Under the pieces are notes generated by a model, which worked only from the letters and a program-made list of their open reading frames with translations, searched no databases and was not told where the DNA came from. Position numbers and translations under genes: made by a program. A DNA stretch of 64,000 nt from an uncultured Eubacteriales bacterium (GTDB taxonomy: Bacteria; Bacillota; Clostridia; Christensenellales; Aristaeellaceae), in NCBI GenBank assembly GCA_900542445.1, contig UQNN01000001.1, positions 310,001-374,000 of the forward strand, read 5' to 3'. Below are positions 10,101 to 19,581 of the stretch, piece after piece. Position 1 is the stretch's first letter; every line of letters starts with the position of its first letter.

Positions 10101-11739
10101 CGGAATAGCTGTGTCCGTTCGAATCGGTCACGGTATAGGCCGCGCCCGCAATCGCGCTGCCGTTTTCATCGACGCTGCGAAGCATCAATCTCGTCTGCGT
10201 CGATTCAAAGACAACGGTTTCCTCACGGCCGGGCAGTTCAAAGGGCTCCGACTGCGGCAGAACGTCCAGTCCTGCCGCATCCTTTTCCGCCAGCCGCAGC
10301 ACGTATTCGCCGCTCAACGCTTCCACGGTCACGCCGCCGTCCTCCAGCGGAATATCCCCCGTGACGATCGTTCCGTCCACCGTGCATAGATCGACCGTTA
10401 TTTCTTCCTGCACAGCCGTTTCCTGCCGCGCGCCATCCTCGCCGATTTCTGCGCGCATGAGCGAAAAACGCTGCTTTTCCAGCGTGAGCAGCTGCATGCG
10501 CACAGACACAGCCTGCCCCGCTTTCACCTCGATCACCGCCTGCGGATCGATTTCCCGTTCATCCGCAAAGAGCGCGCCGAGACGGGTATCATCCGGCAGT
10601 TCAACCGATTCAAGGTGATAATGACCGGCCGGAAGCGCGTCGGAAACCGCAAAACCGTCCGCATCCATCGCATACGGCCCGTAGCTTTCGCCCGTTGCAT
10701 CGGAAATAAAGCGCACAGCGCCGCCGGATACCGCGCGCCCGCTTTCCGCTTGAACCGCAATGCGTCCTTCAGCACTTGAGGCCGACACTTCCACGCGCGT
10801 GGTTTCGCCGCTGCGCACGATGATCTGCCCCTGTGTAAACGGCAGAACGACGCTTCCCTCACCCGTGTAAACAAGCTGCGCATCGTATGTGCCTTCCGGC
10901 AGATTCAGGCTCGCCGCGCCATCCGCATCCGTTGTCGCCGTCTGGCCGGCAACGCACAGCGCCAGACCGGCAAGCGGTTTTTCCTCCTGTTCGCCCAGGG
11001 CATTGACGGAAACGAGCGTCGCCGCTGCCTGCACAAGACCCGGCGCGGGGTGTTCAAACGCAACTTCCGCCGCAGACCCGGGCGCCGCCTGCACCTGCAC
11101 GCTGTCGTTTTCAGCAGGAAGCACGCCTTCCGGCAGTCCGCTTTCCGCAATCGCATAGGCGCCCGCATGGTCGCACAGCAAAACAGCCTGACCGTTTTCA
11201 TCCGTGACAAGCTCGGTTTGATTGCCCGCGCCGTCCGTCGCCGTCAGCGATACGCCCTCGATCCCCTCGCCGAGGGTATCCCGAACCGAGATCGTCACGC
11301 GCCCATACGCCTGGTTGCGAACGACGATTTCGCTGTCCGTCACCGGGATCAGCGTCTGCGCGTCAAAGATAAACCCTTCCGGCGCGCTCTCCTGCCTGAG
11401 ATAAAACTCCGTGCCTTGCGGCAGGCTGAAACGCGTCTCGGTTTCGCCCGTGCGAATGCGCATGGGTTCGCTGGGCAGCAGCGGATTGGCCCACGGCGTC
11501 AGCTTTCCGTCGCTGGCGTAGACATACACGCCGAACTCCGCCCCGGCCAGAGACTCAACCGTTCCGCCGTCCGTCACGCCTTCCACGCGCAGGCTGATCG
11601 TGCCCACGCTGCCCGGCGCGCTCATGGCGGGCACATAAATATAGTCGCCAAGGCGTTTTTCCTCCGCGACTGCCGCAGCGTTCCATTCAAGCATCGCCAA
11701 CGCGCACACCAGTGCGCCCGCTTTGATGATTTGATTCAA
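4102..11739 (-). CDS. Giant secreted repeat protein with SpaA/prealbumin-like and SdrD B-like domains
   Basis: A protein of about 2,545 residues from a TTG start at 11739. That start has GGAGG nine bases upstream and gives a clean signal peptide (NQIIKAGALVCALAML, then AVAEE). ATG codons further upstream lack ribosome sites. Roughly residues 30-1150 are tandem Cna B/SpaA-like beta-sandwiches (units ending in G-x-Y-x-L/V-x-E). From about 1195 to the end come some twelve SdrD B-like units with D-x-D-x-D-G calcium loops (DDDYDGVL, DSDDDGRR, DGNGNGLQD) and the closing G-x-Y-x-[VL]-R. In the family such rods hold surface adhesins away from the wall. Unusually, the C-terminus (GLTEHAKD) has no LPXTG motif, hydrophobic segment or SLH domain, so the mode of anchoring is unknown. 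No sortase is in the window. Confidence 0.88.
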   Translation of the reverse strand: MNQIIKAGALVCALAMLEWNAAAVAEEKRLGDYIYVPAMSAPGSVGTISLRVEGVTDGGTVESLAGAEFGVYVYASDGKLTPWANPLLPSEPMRIRTGETETRFSLPQGTEFYLRQESAPEGFIFDAQTLIPVTDSEIVVRNQAYGRVTISVRDTLGEGIEGVSLTATDGAGNQTELVTDENGQAVLLCDHAGAYAIAESGLPEGVLPAENDSVQVQAAPGSAAEVAFEHPAPGLVQAAATLVSVNALGEQEEKPLAGLALCVAGQTATTDADGAASLNLPEGTYDAQLVYTGEGSVVLPFTQGQIIVRSGETTRVEVSASSAEGRIAVQAESGRAVSGGAVRFISDATGESYGPYAMDADGFAVSDALPAGHYHLESVELPDDTRLGALFADEREIDPQAVIEVKAGQAVSVRMQLLTLEKQRFSLMRAEIGEDGARQETAVQEEITVDLCTVDGTIVTGDIPLEDGGVTVEALSGEYVLRLAEKDAAGLDVLPQSEPFELPGREETVVFESTQTRLMLRSVDENGSAIAGAAYTVTDSNGHSYSVTTDDAGTAVTPLMALGEATIRTQRAPEGYDDAAQVQAQAAAGEAAQVELLHESHGTGRFTVSLQGLDANGNPTVQPLSGTAIRLYSVQDGGQRMNDTGVELQTDENGTCEVRLEAGEYAAQVQNLPAGMTAPQAARFTVRNTQQTDVALTCMDALGGVRAAFTGGTLSEEQMAQVRFELLASDGQRFDLAQTGDAFYVGGLPAGTYVLRQTQMPEGYTLSSEQTVTVVGGEAQQANVPLEEYALLTVDKTGLTFNDQLQTYVVPLTGEYGIYTMENGELAPYPSASEQLTVWANAAPDGQKAVSARLPATVEGTTYYLRELSGAAGFARDETTYEVTLTAGETRVLACAVSSDRGFLNLDVLDATTGGHVSGGRFELLDEDGEAVLDFEMGEAAYRNTMAVPVGVYTLRQIEAADGYALCETDEITVDIPPYLTQGGTAAEVNLTCLSLPETEEIDGLIADVYAASEQGLTLLTAEMSAVRKGETLIQPRAQIDVAEQSGARVKIESLVLTAPTDESGGQYRARVEYSLAGGGWRPSEARVTDVLTGPTAVSLADVQNDIDAVRVTYLNAETGEERADSGFAPGRITLNIKTGVDGEAQLNVQTRFDGTLLVRTNEGRQAIARSAERSDGFTVTGSGAFAAASAGVDGKISGVAFMDGNADGLMGADETARYAGLNVTLLNQSGEVVGSCRTGADGRYEFAPVSGGIYTVQFDAGSGVVFSDGALYSEHVQSAVRDTHYGLSDALVIDGDHSDYIVNVGCIYAGEVYGAVLERLEDGQTVGFGGLSLEMEQTGNEEPAIVMTGDDGRFDFSGILPGRYDAVLTLPQGYLSPDAEDGEIRRSIDLEQGDTIDFGTVTLCQSASISGAVRVDADGDGVIDDGAEAVSGIRVVLLRAKDGHTEGVAETTTDAGGRYRFDDLYEGAYSVLFELNGEWTFTRYGEDSAVYGALSGSGSTQTIDLHIGEDVEGVDAGVTIPAQLTVNVFKDTQADGVKGAYEENFEGISVTLIHIENGEDAESVTYKTDEEGNVTFAGVSPGEYAIAYQLPGQWRATRQVSAASGQITSNVPQTTLSAGRSEPFTLTMGQTGVKMYIGAMLSGSISGVVYYDDDADAKLGANETYCRGATVELLSSAGEVVASAQTAEDGSYAFEGVAPGRYRVRFTAKEADSGFSATERSMARGGVQQSDDPIAATRVLTVSGGDALSEVSAGVVRMGTLTGTIWVDQNGDGVRQEGESPLSGVEVQLMNGAGRVIVTSAETDENGRFTFEKMAPSSYKLRVDAPEGYVFSGTAQDSALPLESTRDGRGYSASFAMLGGAKVEGVAFGLLTQGQIAGRVWQDDDYDGVLSESENGLRGAAITLLDGDGAEIAQTQTVRSGEFTFDQLMPGAYSVRITLPEGYVYTAGGADSMAKRTDEATVTLDLGELHMGETLGGITVGALEPASLGGVVWFDSDDDGRRQVGDIGVQGATVRLNVTDGADAGKTLAVTTDETGSYRFDGVMPGQAEISFTLAEGYAFAKNAGGERRVSVVPMQDSVSGQTGMIEILSGENNLDLDVGVVAVGTIAGTVWQDSQYDGIYNRKESGLSGATIELVNPADGQTVYMTQTDENGRYALDFVRMGEYALRVTLPDGMMFTCGGESVVAQTDASRAESDSFAVAMGENREMNIGAISAASLAGRVTTANAVVTLTQGGTVVATAQTDADGYFELTSLRPGAYRVRIALPEHTLFALGTALELPSEDAQEGQTSEINLSMGEHVVLDEITVVKTATVSGRAWQDTNADGAPSDGEPALSGVTVTLLDENGGVVAQQTVGDDGRYSFSLIRSGAYALRFTLPGGELFADRSGAAGGSCVEPAEGGTATTGLMMLEAGQELNNMNVGAIEACEIGDTVWLDGNGNGLQDYGEANLAGIDLTLLHADTMIEAARTTSDEYGYYHFRNLRPGSYVLRVEMDEGDTLTFRFGAPLGEIDSDVDPQTGLSDVIRLQSGERRLNVDIGLTEHAKD

Positions 11740-11852
11740 AACAATATTCCTCCGCTTTCGGGAAAAAGCTCTTTTCATCCGCACCCGCTTGCAAATTGCG
11801 GCAGCGTGAACAAATTCATCCAATCGATTCATTTTAATCCATCCGGCGGGTC

Positions 11853-11881
11853 TTGTCAAGAAAAGCGAATTGCGCTATACT
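11853..11881 (+). promoter_or_regulatory. Sigma-A promoter for the thioesterase gene
   Basis: TTGTCA (11853-11858), a 17-base spacer, then TATACT (11876-11881). It sits 28 bases before the thioesterase ATG at 11909. The divergent giant-protein gene starts at 11739. Confidence 0.8.
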
Positions 11882-11908
11882 TTCAGGTGACAAAAACGGA
11901 GGCATTTT

Positions 11909-12649
11909 ATGAATAAAACCTATACGGAATCTTTTCAGGTGCGCGCAACGGACTGCGACTTTGAACGCCGCATGCGGCTGGACGCGCTCTTTATCGCCAT
12001 GCAGGAGGGCGGCGAACGCCACGCGCTTTCCCTCGGCGCAGGATACGACCAGATGATGGCGCGCGGGCTGTTCTTCGCCCTGGCGCGCATCCATGTCAGC
12101 ACGTTCCGCGCGCCGCGGCAGAACGAAACCGTTGTCCACACGACATGGCCGGGCGAAATGAACCGCTTCTTCTGCCCTCGTTACCATGTCTTTACCTTGC
12201 AGGACGGCACGCCGCTGGCCGCCGCCGGCGCGCTATGGGTGATGCTGGATACGAAACAGCGCCGCATCGTCAGCCCGCAGAAGGTCGATCTCGGCTTTCC
12301 GGATAACAGCGACCTGACCGCGCCGATCGCCCTGCCCACGCGCATGCCCGCGCTGAAAGGCGAAGCGCCGCAGGTGTTCAGCCGTGCGCCGCAGTATTCC
12401 GATTTCGACGTGAACGGGCACGTGAACAACACCAAATACATCGCGTGGCTCTGTGACGCGCTCGGTTTTGACGCGCTGCGCGACGCATACATCGGCGATC
12501 TGGTCGCCGGATATGAAAAGGAAATCCGCGGCCATGACCCGCTGCGGGTGACGCTCGCCCGCAATGACGACGCATTTTCTTTCCAGATTGCATCCGATGC
12601 GGGCGAAAAACATTTTGTCGCGGGCGGCGCTCTACGGCCGGAGGTATAA
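11909..12649 (+). CDS. Acyl-ACP thioesterase (FatA/FatB family)
   Basis: A 246-residue double-hotdog thioesterase that releases free fatty acids from acyl carrier protein in the cytoplasm. The first hotdog carries the LxALFIAMQEGGERHA helix. The second has the active-site signature DFDVNGHVNNTKYIAW (about residues 165-180), with the Asp, Asn and His positions of plant and bacterial acyl-ACP thioesterases. Length matches the bacterial family. CGGAGG lies six bases before the ATG. It is driven by a strong sigma-A promoter and its stop is three bases before the next gene, so the two are co-translated. Bacterial members can set lipid composition or supply acyl groups to specialised products. Confidence 0.87.
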   Translation: MNKTYTESFQVRATDCDFERRMRLDALFIAMQEGGERHALSLGAGYDQMMARGLFFALARIHVSTFRAPRQNETVVHTTWPGEMNRFFCPRYHVFTLQDGTPLAAAGALWVMLDTKQRRIVSPQKVDLGFPDNSDLTAPIALPTRMPALKGEAPQVFSRAPQYSDFDVNGHVNNTKYIAWLCDALGFDALRDAYIGDLVAGYEKEIRGHDPLRVTLARNDDAFSFQIASDAGEKHFVAGGALRPEV

Positions 12650-12652
12650 ACG

Positions 12653-12919
12653 ATGAACGATATTCTGCGTGCCATGCGCGAACGCGCGCTGACGGACGCC
12701 GCGTTCCGTCAGGCCATTCTGGCGACGCAAAACGCCGCCGATCCGCTGACCGCTCTCTGCGAGCTGGCGCAGGCCAACGGCTTTAACCTGACGCTGGCGG
12801 ACATCATCTCCGACGGCGAGGAATTTTCCTACAACCAGACGAAATCCACCAACGGCGGCAACCCGATGCCCTACGATTGTTTTGACGATTCCTACGAAAT
12901 GTTTCTGCTGTCGCTGTAA
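12653..12919 (+). CDS. Nif11-like leader peptide / possible RiPP precursor
   Basis: An 88-residue protein. Residues 1-50 resemble the Nif11 leader family: a helix with F-R-x-A-I-L (AFRQAILATQ), a short P-L-T-A-L stretch and then ANGFNLTLADI. An acidic linker and a double-glycine (TNGG, about residues 68-69) follow, then a 19-residue tail NPMPYDCFDDSYEMFLLSL with one Cys and two Tyr. This leader-GG-core layout is typical of Nif11-type precursor peptides. CGGAGG within the thioesterase 3' end sits eight bases before the ATG, so translation is probably coupled. No maturase, C39 peptidase or dedicated exporter is adjacent. It could instead be a non-RiPP Nif11 homologue. Confidence 0.6.
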   Translation: MNDILRAMRERALTDAAFRQAILATQNAADPLTALCELAQANGFNLTLADIISDGEEFSYNQTKSTNGGNPMPYDCFDDSYEMFLLSL

Positions 12920-12963
12920 AACTGCAAACTCCTTCGGTCAGCTTCCCTGAAGAAGGGGAGCAA

Positions 12964-13003
12964 TCAAAAAACGACGCTCATCACGAACGTCGTTTTTTTG
13001 ATT
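12964..13003. terminator. Bidirectional terminator between convergent genes
   Basis: The arms TCAAAAAACGACG and CGTCGTTTTTTTGA close an 11-base loop, giving A- and T-runs on both sides. It ends the thioesterase/Nif11-like transcript and the convergent 13019-14200 gene. Confidence 0.85.
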
Positions 13004-13018
13004 AGCCTTGTTTGACCG

Positions 13019-14200
13019 TTATTTGCTCGGCCTCGCGGGCGGATTGCACTTATCGCACGGTTCGAGCTTATCATACGGGCTCTTGTTGATATCCTTATAG
13101 GTGAAGCTGCCCGTCAGCGGCAGATACTGGCTCGCGACCTTCGAGCAGTTTTGATCCGCATGATAGAACTTGCCGCCGCTCTTGTTGTAATAAAGCTTGG
13201 TCTTCGGGCCGGGCGTCGGGGTCGGCGTGGGTTCCGGCGTGGGCGTCGGCGTAACGTTGGGATCGGGGGTCGGCGTGGCCGCCTCAACCAGCACGCCGGT
13301 CGAAAGGGAATCCGGATCGACCGCCCACTTGCCATCCTCGCAGAGCACCAGCGCGTCATATTCGTAGGTGCGCGTCTTGCCGCCGTAATTCACATCAGCC
13401 TGAATGGTGATCGTGCGGGCCGTGCTCTCATCCGTGCCCGTCGGCGCAGCCATCTGCCGCCAATCCAGCAGCGGTTTCTGCGCAAATTTCCAGAAGAGCT
13501 GCTGGCTCGGCTGATCGCTCAGCGCGTCCTGCCAGCTCTTCGCCGTGAATTCCACCATATCGGCCACAATGCCCTTGCGCCATTTTTCCATGAAGTTTTC
13601 AAGCGCGATCTCCGCTTCAGATTTTACGCTGGACACATACGGCATGGATACGCCCGTTTCGCTGTCGTCGTAGACATTGCTGTCCACGCTGTCGTCGCCG
13701 CTGCCGCCCGCAAAGCCGGTCTCCGCGAGGTCGTCTGTGCCGCTTCCATCCGCGATCTGGCTGTCATAATAACCGTCCGGCACGGACGTGCCCATCGTGC
13801 TGTACGACGCGAACGGCACATCGGTTGCGACCGGCGCAAGCGTCGGCACAAGCATCGTCTGCGCCGGACGAATGGACGACGCGTGGCTCGCGCTCAGCGC
13901 ATTCACCAGCGTGAACACCATCAGCAGCCCGTAAACAGCGGTCAGAATCATGCGTCCCGGAAAAAGAAACGCGTGAATGACCCACATCACGGCCACGGCA
14001 GCCACAACCGCAATCATAAATGCCCAGCGCATCGGCTGGAAAAAGATGGCCAGCAGTCCCAATACCGGCAGCACAATAAAAAACAGCGTCAGCATCAGCT
14101 GATTGATTTCCCGCTTAGAGCGCTTCGGCTTTGGCTTCTGATCAAGCGCCTTCGCCGAACCGGCAGGCGTCGAAGCATAATTCGGCCTGTTGGATCTCAT
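13019..14200 (-). CDS. Membrane protein with a C-terminal metal-binding-like Cys/His domain
   Basis: A 393-residue protein. A basic N-terminal tail (KPKPKRSKR) is followed by three closely spaced membrane segments (about residues 35-105). An extracellular linker leads to a mixed domain (about 195-300) that contains the ENFMEKWRKGIVADM helix and resembles secreted domains of unknown function. A Thr-Pro repeat (TPTPEPTPTPTPG) separates it from a C-terminal module with YYNKSGGKFYH, QNCSK and EPCDKCNPP. That pattern of one His and spaced Cys resembles Ada-like or excalibur-type metal-binding modules, which is inference. AGGAGG lies seven bases before the ATG. It has its own promoter. The function is not recognised. 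Confidence 0.75.
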   Translation of the reverse strand: MRSNRPNYASTPAGSAKALDQKPKPKRSKREINQLMLTLFFIVLPVLGLLAIFFQPMRWAFMIAVVAAVAVMWVIHAFLFPGRMILTAVYGLLMVFTLVNALSASHASSIRPAQTMLVPTLAPVATDVPFASYSTMGTSVPDGYYDSQIADGSGTDDLAETGFAGGSGDDSVDSNVYDDSETGVSMPYVSSVKSEAEIALENFMEKWRKGIVADMVEFTAKSWQDALSDQPSQQLFWKFAQKPLLDWRQMAAPTGTDESTARTITIQADVNYGGKTRTYEYDALVLCEDGKWAVDPDSLSTGVLVEAATPTPDPNVTPTPTPEPTPTPTPGPKTKLYYNKSGGKFYHADQNCSKVASQYLPLTGSFTYKDINKSPYDKLEPCDKCNPPARPSK

Positions 14201-14378
14201 GACATCGCCTCCTGTAAAAACAGCCGAAACCGCGCGTTTTCAAACCGCCCAAGGCGTTCTGCGCGCGGTCGGACTGCGCAGTTTTCCATACGTTAAAAAA
14301 ACGAATACGCGCGTCCAAATCATGCTTCACCGCGCAAAAAAGCTGGTTTTTCCCTCGTCTTTTTATCGCACAAGTTTG

Positions 14379-14407
14379 ATTATATCATAAAAAACGCAAA
14401 TAGAAAA
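14379..14407 (-). promoter_or_regulatory. Putative promoter for the 13019-14200 gene
   Basis: A perfect TATAAT (14384 down to 14379) with a weak TTTTCT at -35, 17 bases away. The -35 overlaps the T-tract of the ppdK terminator, so the two transcripts are packed end to end. Confidence 0.5.
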
Positions 14408-14433
14408 GAGATGCGGCAAAATTGCCGCATCTC
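14408..14433 (-). terminator. ppdK terminator
   Basis: The minus-strand stem GAGATGCGGCAA / TTGCCGCATCTC is followed by CTTTTCTATT, 18 bases beyond the ppdK stop. Confidence 0.85.
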
Positions 14434-14450
14434 CATGGGAATTTATGCGC

Positions 14451-17090
<2,640 letters not shown>

Positions 17091-17197
17091 GCTGTTTGTT
17101 CCTCCTTGAAAGATTCATCATCCTTGCAGCTTTGCGTGAAAAAAATCATGCGTGACAGCCGCACTGATAACAGACCAAATTTGGTTGCGCATAGAAC

Positions 17198-17226
17198 ATT
17201 ATACGGTCTTTTCCGACATTTGGCAA
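17198..17226 (-). promoter_or_regulatory. Sigma-A promoter of ppdK
   Basis: On the minus strand TTGCCA (17226-17221), 17 bases, TATAAT (17203-17198). The ppdK leader is about 100 bases. The rest of 17091-17357 is AT-richer than its surroundings and I see no gene in it. Confidence 0.85.
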
Positions 17227-17357
17227 TCGTTTTTTGTAATTTTTAAACGGTTTTTTGCCTCTTTTTTTCAAATACATCAGACCTTTTGTCGGGTTTGACA
17301 AGAATGCGACGGGGGTTTTAGCTCGGTTTCAATCAAATTGCTTCTGAATGCATTCGT

Positions 17358-19355
17358 TCAGTTTCTCGCCAGCAATGAACCGCTGCGCGCAAACTGCCGC
17401 CGCGCCGCAGCCAGCACCGCGCGATACTCCGCCGCGTATTCTTCCTGCCTGCTGATTTGCAGAAAAACCGCCCGTGTGCGCTCCAGCAGGCGAACGTCTC
17501 CGGTCAGCATGAGCGCCGGCATCTGCGGCTCGCCGTGCTGGCGCGTGCCGAAAAACTCGCCCGCGCCGCGCAGCTCCAAATCCTTTTGAGCGACGACAAA
17601 ACCGTCGTTGGTGGAAACCAGCGTTTTGAGCCGTTCGTTCGGCTCGGCCATCAGGAAACACCAGCTTTCCTGTGCGCCGCGGCCGACGCGCCCGCGAAGC
17701 TGGTGCAGCTGGGCCAATCCGAAGCGCTCCGCCCCTTCAATGACCATCACCGTCGCGTTAGGCACGTTCACGCCGACTTCGATGACCGTCGTAGCCACGA
17801 GCACATCCAGCGCCCCCGCGTAAAACGCGGAGAGCGTATCTTCCTTCTGCGCTTTATTCATCTTGCCGTGAACCAGCCCGACTTTGAGCGGCGCAAGCGC
17901 CTTTTCCAGCTCCTTCTGCTCCTGTGCGGCGCTGCGCAGATCCGTGTCGTCCATCTCCGCTTCGCCGACCAGCGGGCAGACGACATATATCTGCCGTCCC
18001 TGCGCCGCCTGTGCGCGGATAAACGCATACAGCCCCTCGCGCTTCTCCTCCGGCACGATGCGCGTGCGGACGGGCGTGCGCCCCGGCGGCATCTCATCCA
18101 CGGCGGACAGGTCAAGGTCGCCGTAGAGCACCAGCGACAGCGTGCGCGGAATCGGCGTGGCGCTCATCACCATGACGTGCGGCGCGTCGCCTTTGTTTTC
18201 CAGCGTCGTGCGCTGACGGACGCCAAAGCGATGCTGTTCGTCGGTGACGGTCAGCCGCAGATTGGCAAATTCAACGCCTTCGGAGATCAGCGCGTGCGTG
18301 CCGATGACCACCTGCCATGCGCCTGTGGCAATCGCTTCTTTGGCGCGCCGCTTTTCCGCCGCCGTCATGTGCCCCGTCAGCAGACCGCAGGTCACGCCCA
18401 TCGGCGCGAGCGTTTCCACCGCGCTTTGCAGATGCTGAGAGGCGAGAATCTCGGTCGGGGCCATCAGCGCGGCCTGTCCACCCGCGCGCACGCACAGATA
18501 CAGCGCGCAGAAGGCAATCAGCGTCTTGCCGCAGCCCACGTCGCCCTGCACCATCCGCGCCATCGCGCGGTCTTTGCGCATATCCGCCGCGACCTCATGG
18601 ACCACACGGCGCTGGGCGTTCGTCGGCGCAAAAGGTAGTCTGGCAAAAAATTCCTCAATCCATTCATCCTGAATTTCCAGCGGTTTTGCGCGTTTGCGTT
18701 CGCCAGCCGCCCCGGCCACGCCGGCCTGAAAGAGCAGCAGCTCTTCAAACGCCAGCCGCTCCTTGGCCTGCCCCAGCCGTTCAAAATCCGTCGGAAAATG
18801 CGCCTCACGAAGCGCGTCGAGCCGATTCATCAGGCCGCACCGCGCCGTCAATGTCGGCGGAAGCGGGTCGGACGCGTCGTATTCATCCAGCAGCAGCTTC
18901 ACCGCGTCGCGCAGCGGCTTCTGCCCCACCCCCGGCACGGCAGCATATACGGGAACAATGCTTCCTGGCTCTTCCAGCGACGGATTGATGACGAACAGCC
19001 CGCTCTTTTTGCGAACGCATCGGCCATAGAGCGTGACCTCGCAGGTATCGAAAAGCTTATCCTTCATCCACGGCTGGTTGAACCACATGCAGCGCACCGC
19101 GCCGAACGCGTCGGCGATTGTTGCGCTGACCCACTGCATGCCGCGCACCCGACGCAGCGCGGGTTTCCCCTTCACAAAGCCGGTGAAGCACGCCTGCCGT
19201 CCCTCGGTCATCTGCGCCGGGGAAAGCGGATGGGTCGTATCCTTATAGCCTGTCGGCAGGGTCTCAACCAGATCGAGCGCAGTTTCAATGCCTCTGGCGG
19301 CAAGCGCTTTGAGGCGAACCGGGCCGAAGCCCTTAATTTCGGCAAGTGTGCGCAT
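17358..19355 (-). CDS. recG: ATP-dependent DNA helicase RecG
   Basis: A 665-residue branch-migration helicase that remodels stalled replication forks and Holliday junctions. The N-terminal wedge/OB region covers about residues 1-230. The helicase core has Walker A GDVGCGKT near 272, the DEQH box (VTDEQHRFG) near 370, ATPIPRTL, and motif VI QLRGRVGRG. The open frame extends further upstream, but the start at 19355 (MRTLAEIKGFGP) fits RecG and has AAAGGA before it; the extension lies in an intergenic repeat. It is downstream of fakA, as in the asp23-fakA-recG cluster of other Firmicutes, but separated by a terminator and a repeat. Confidence 0.95.
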   Translation of the reverse strand: MRTLAEIKGFGPVRLKALAARGIETALDLVETLPTGYKDTTHPLSPAQMTEGRQACFTGFVKGKPALRRVRGMQWVSATIADAFGAVRCMWFNQPWMKDKLFDTCEVTLYGRCVRKKSGLFVINPSLEEPGSIVPVYAAVPGVGQKPLRDAVKLLLDEYDASDPLPPTLTARCGLMNRLDALREAHFPTDFERLGQAKERLAFEELLLFQAGVAGAAGERKRAKPLEIQDEWIEEFFARLPFAPTNAQRRVVHEVAADMRKDRAMARMVQGDVGCGKTLIAFCALYLCVRAGGQAALMAPTEILASQHLQSAVETLAPMGVTCGLLTGHMTAAEKRRAKEAIATGAWQVVIGTHALISEGVEFANLRLTVTDEQHRFGVRQRTTLENKGDAPHVMVMSATPIPRTLSLVLYGDLDLSAVDEMPPGRTPVRTRIVPEEKREGLYAFIRAQAAQGRQIYVVCPLVGEAEMDDTDLRSAAQEQKELEKALAPLKVGLVHGKMNKAQKEDTLSAFYAGALDVLVATTVIEVGVNVPNATVMVIEGAERFGLAQLHQLRGRVGRGAQESWCFLMAEPNERLKTLVSTNDGFVVAQKDLELRGAGEFFGTRQHGEPQMPALMLTGDVRLLERTRAVFLQISRQEEYAAEYRAVLAAARRQFARSGSLLARN

Positions 19356-19370
19356 GATGTTCCTTTCATG

Positions 19371-19455
19371 GGGAGCACGATGGGGTTCCGCCCCCATCCC
19401 CCGCTGAGGGACGAATCCCTCAGACTCCCTTCTTCGCTTCGCGGCGGTTTGAAAT
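19371..19455. repeat. Family B intergenic palindromic repeat
   Basis: Nested palindromes ATGGGGTTCCGCCCCCAT and CTGAGGGACGAATCCCTCAG, then TTCTTCGCTTCGCGG. The GGGG-CC-CCCC style matches copies at 23680-23889, 35561-35595, 37126-37165, 38148-38330 and 61552-61600. It lies between fakA and recG. Confidence 0.5.
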
Positions 19456-19528
19456 ACACTGCATCCATGTATTGCCAAGCGATACATGAGAAATAAAAAA
19501 CAAGAACCCCGGTTTTCCAGATCGATAT

Positions 19529-19565
19529 GAAAACGCCGCGCTTCCGGCAGTGCAGAAACGCGGCA
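19529..19565 (-). terminator. Terminator after fakA
   Basis: Minus-strand stem GCCGCG / CGCGGC around an 18-base loop, followed by GTTTTC. It is 17 bases after the fakA stop. Confidence 0.6.
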
Positions 19566-19581
19566 TGTAAATTTTCCGAAA

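Noticed and set aside
3445..10389. A very long open frame on the plus strand opposite the giant surface protein gene
   Set aside because: It has biased Arg/His-rich composition, no ribosome site and no domain pattern. It arises because GC-rich coding DNA leaves the antisense frame open. Similar antisense frames at 14445-17246, 45246-47243, 49236-50981, 53159-54505 and 54954-56996 were rejected for the same reason.
4102..11739. Periodic similarity that could be taken for a CRISPR or other DNA repeat array
   Set aside because: The periodicity comes from protein domain repeats whose DNA has diverged, with no constant repeat-spacer pattern.
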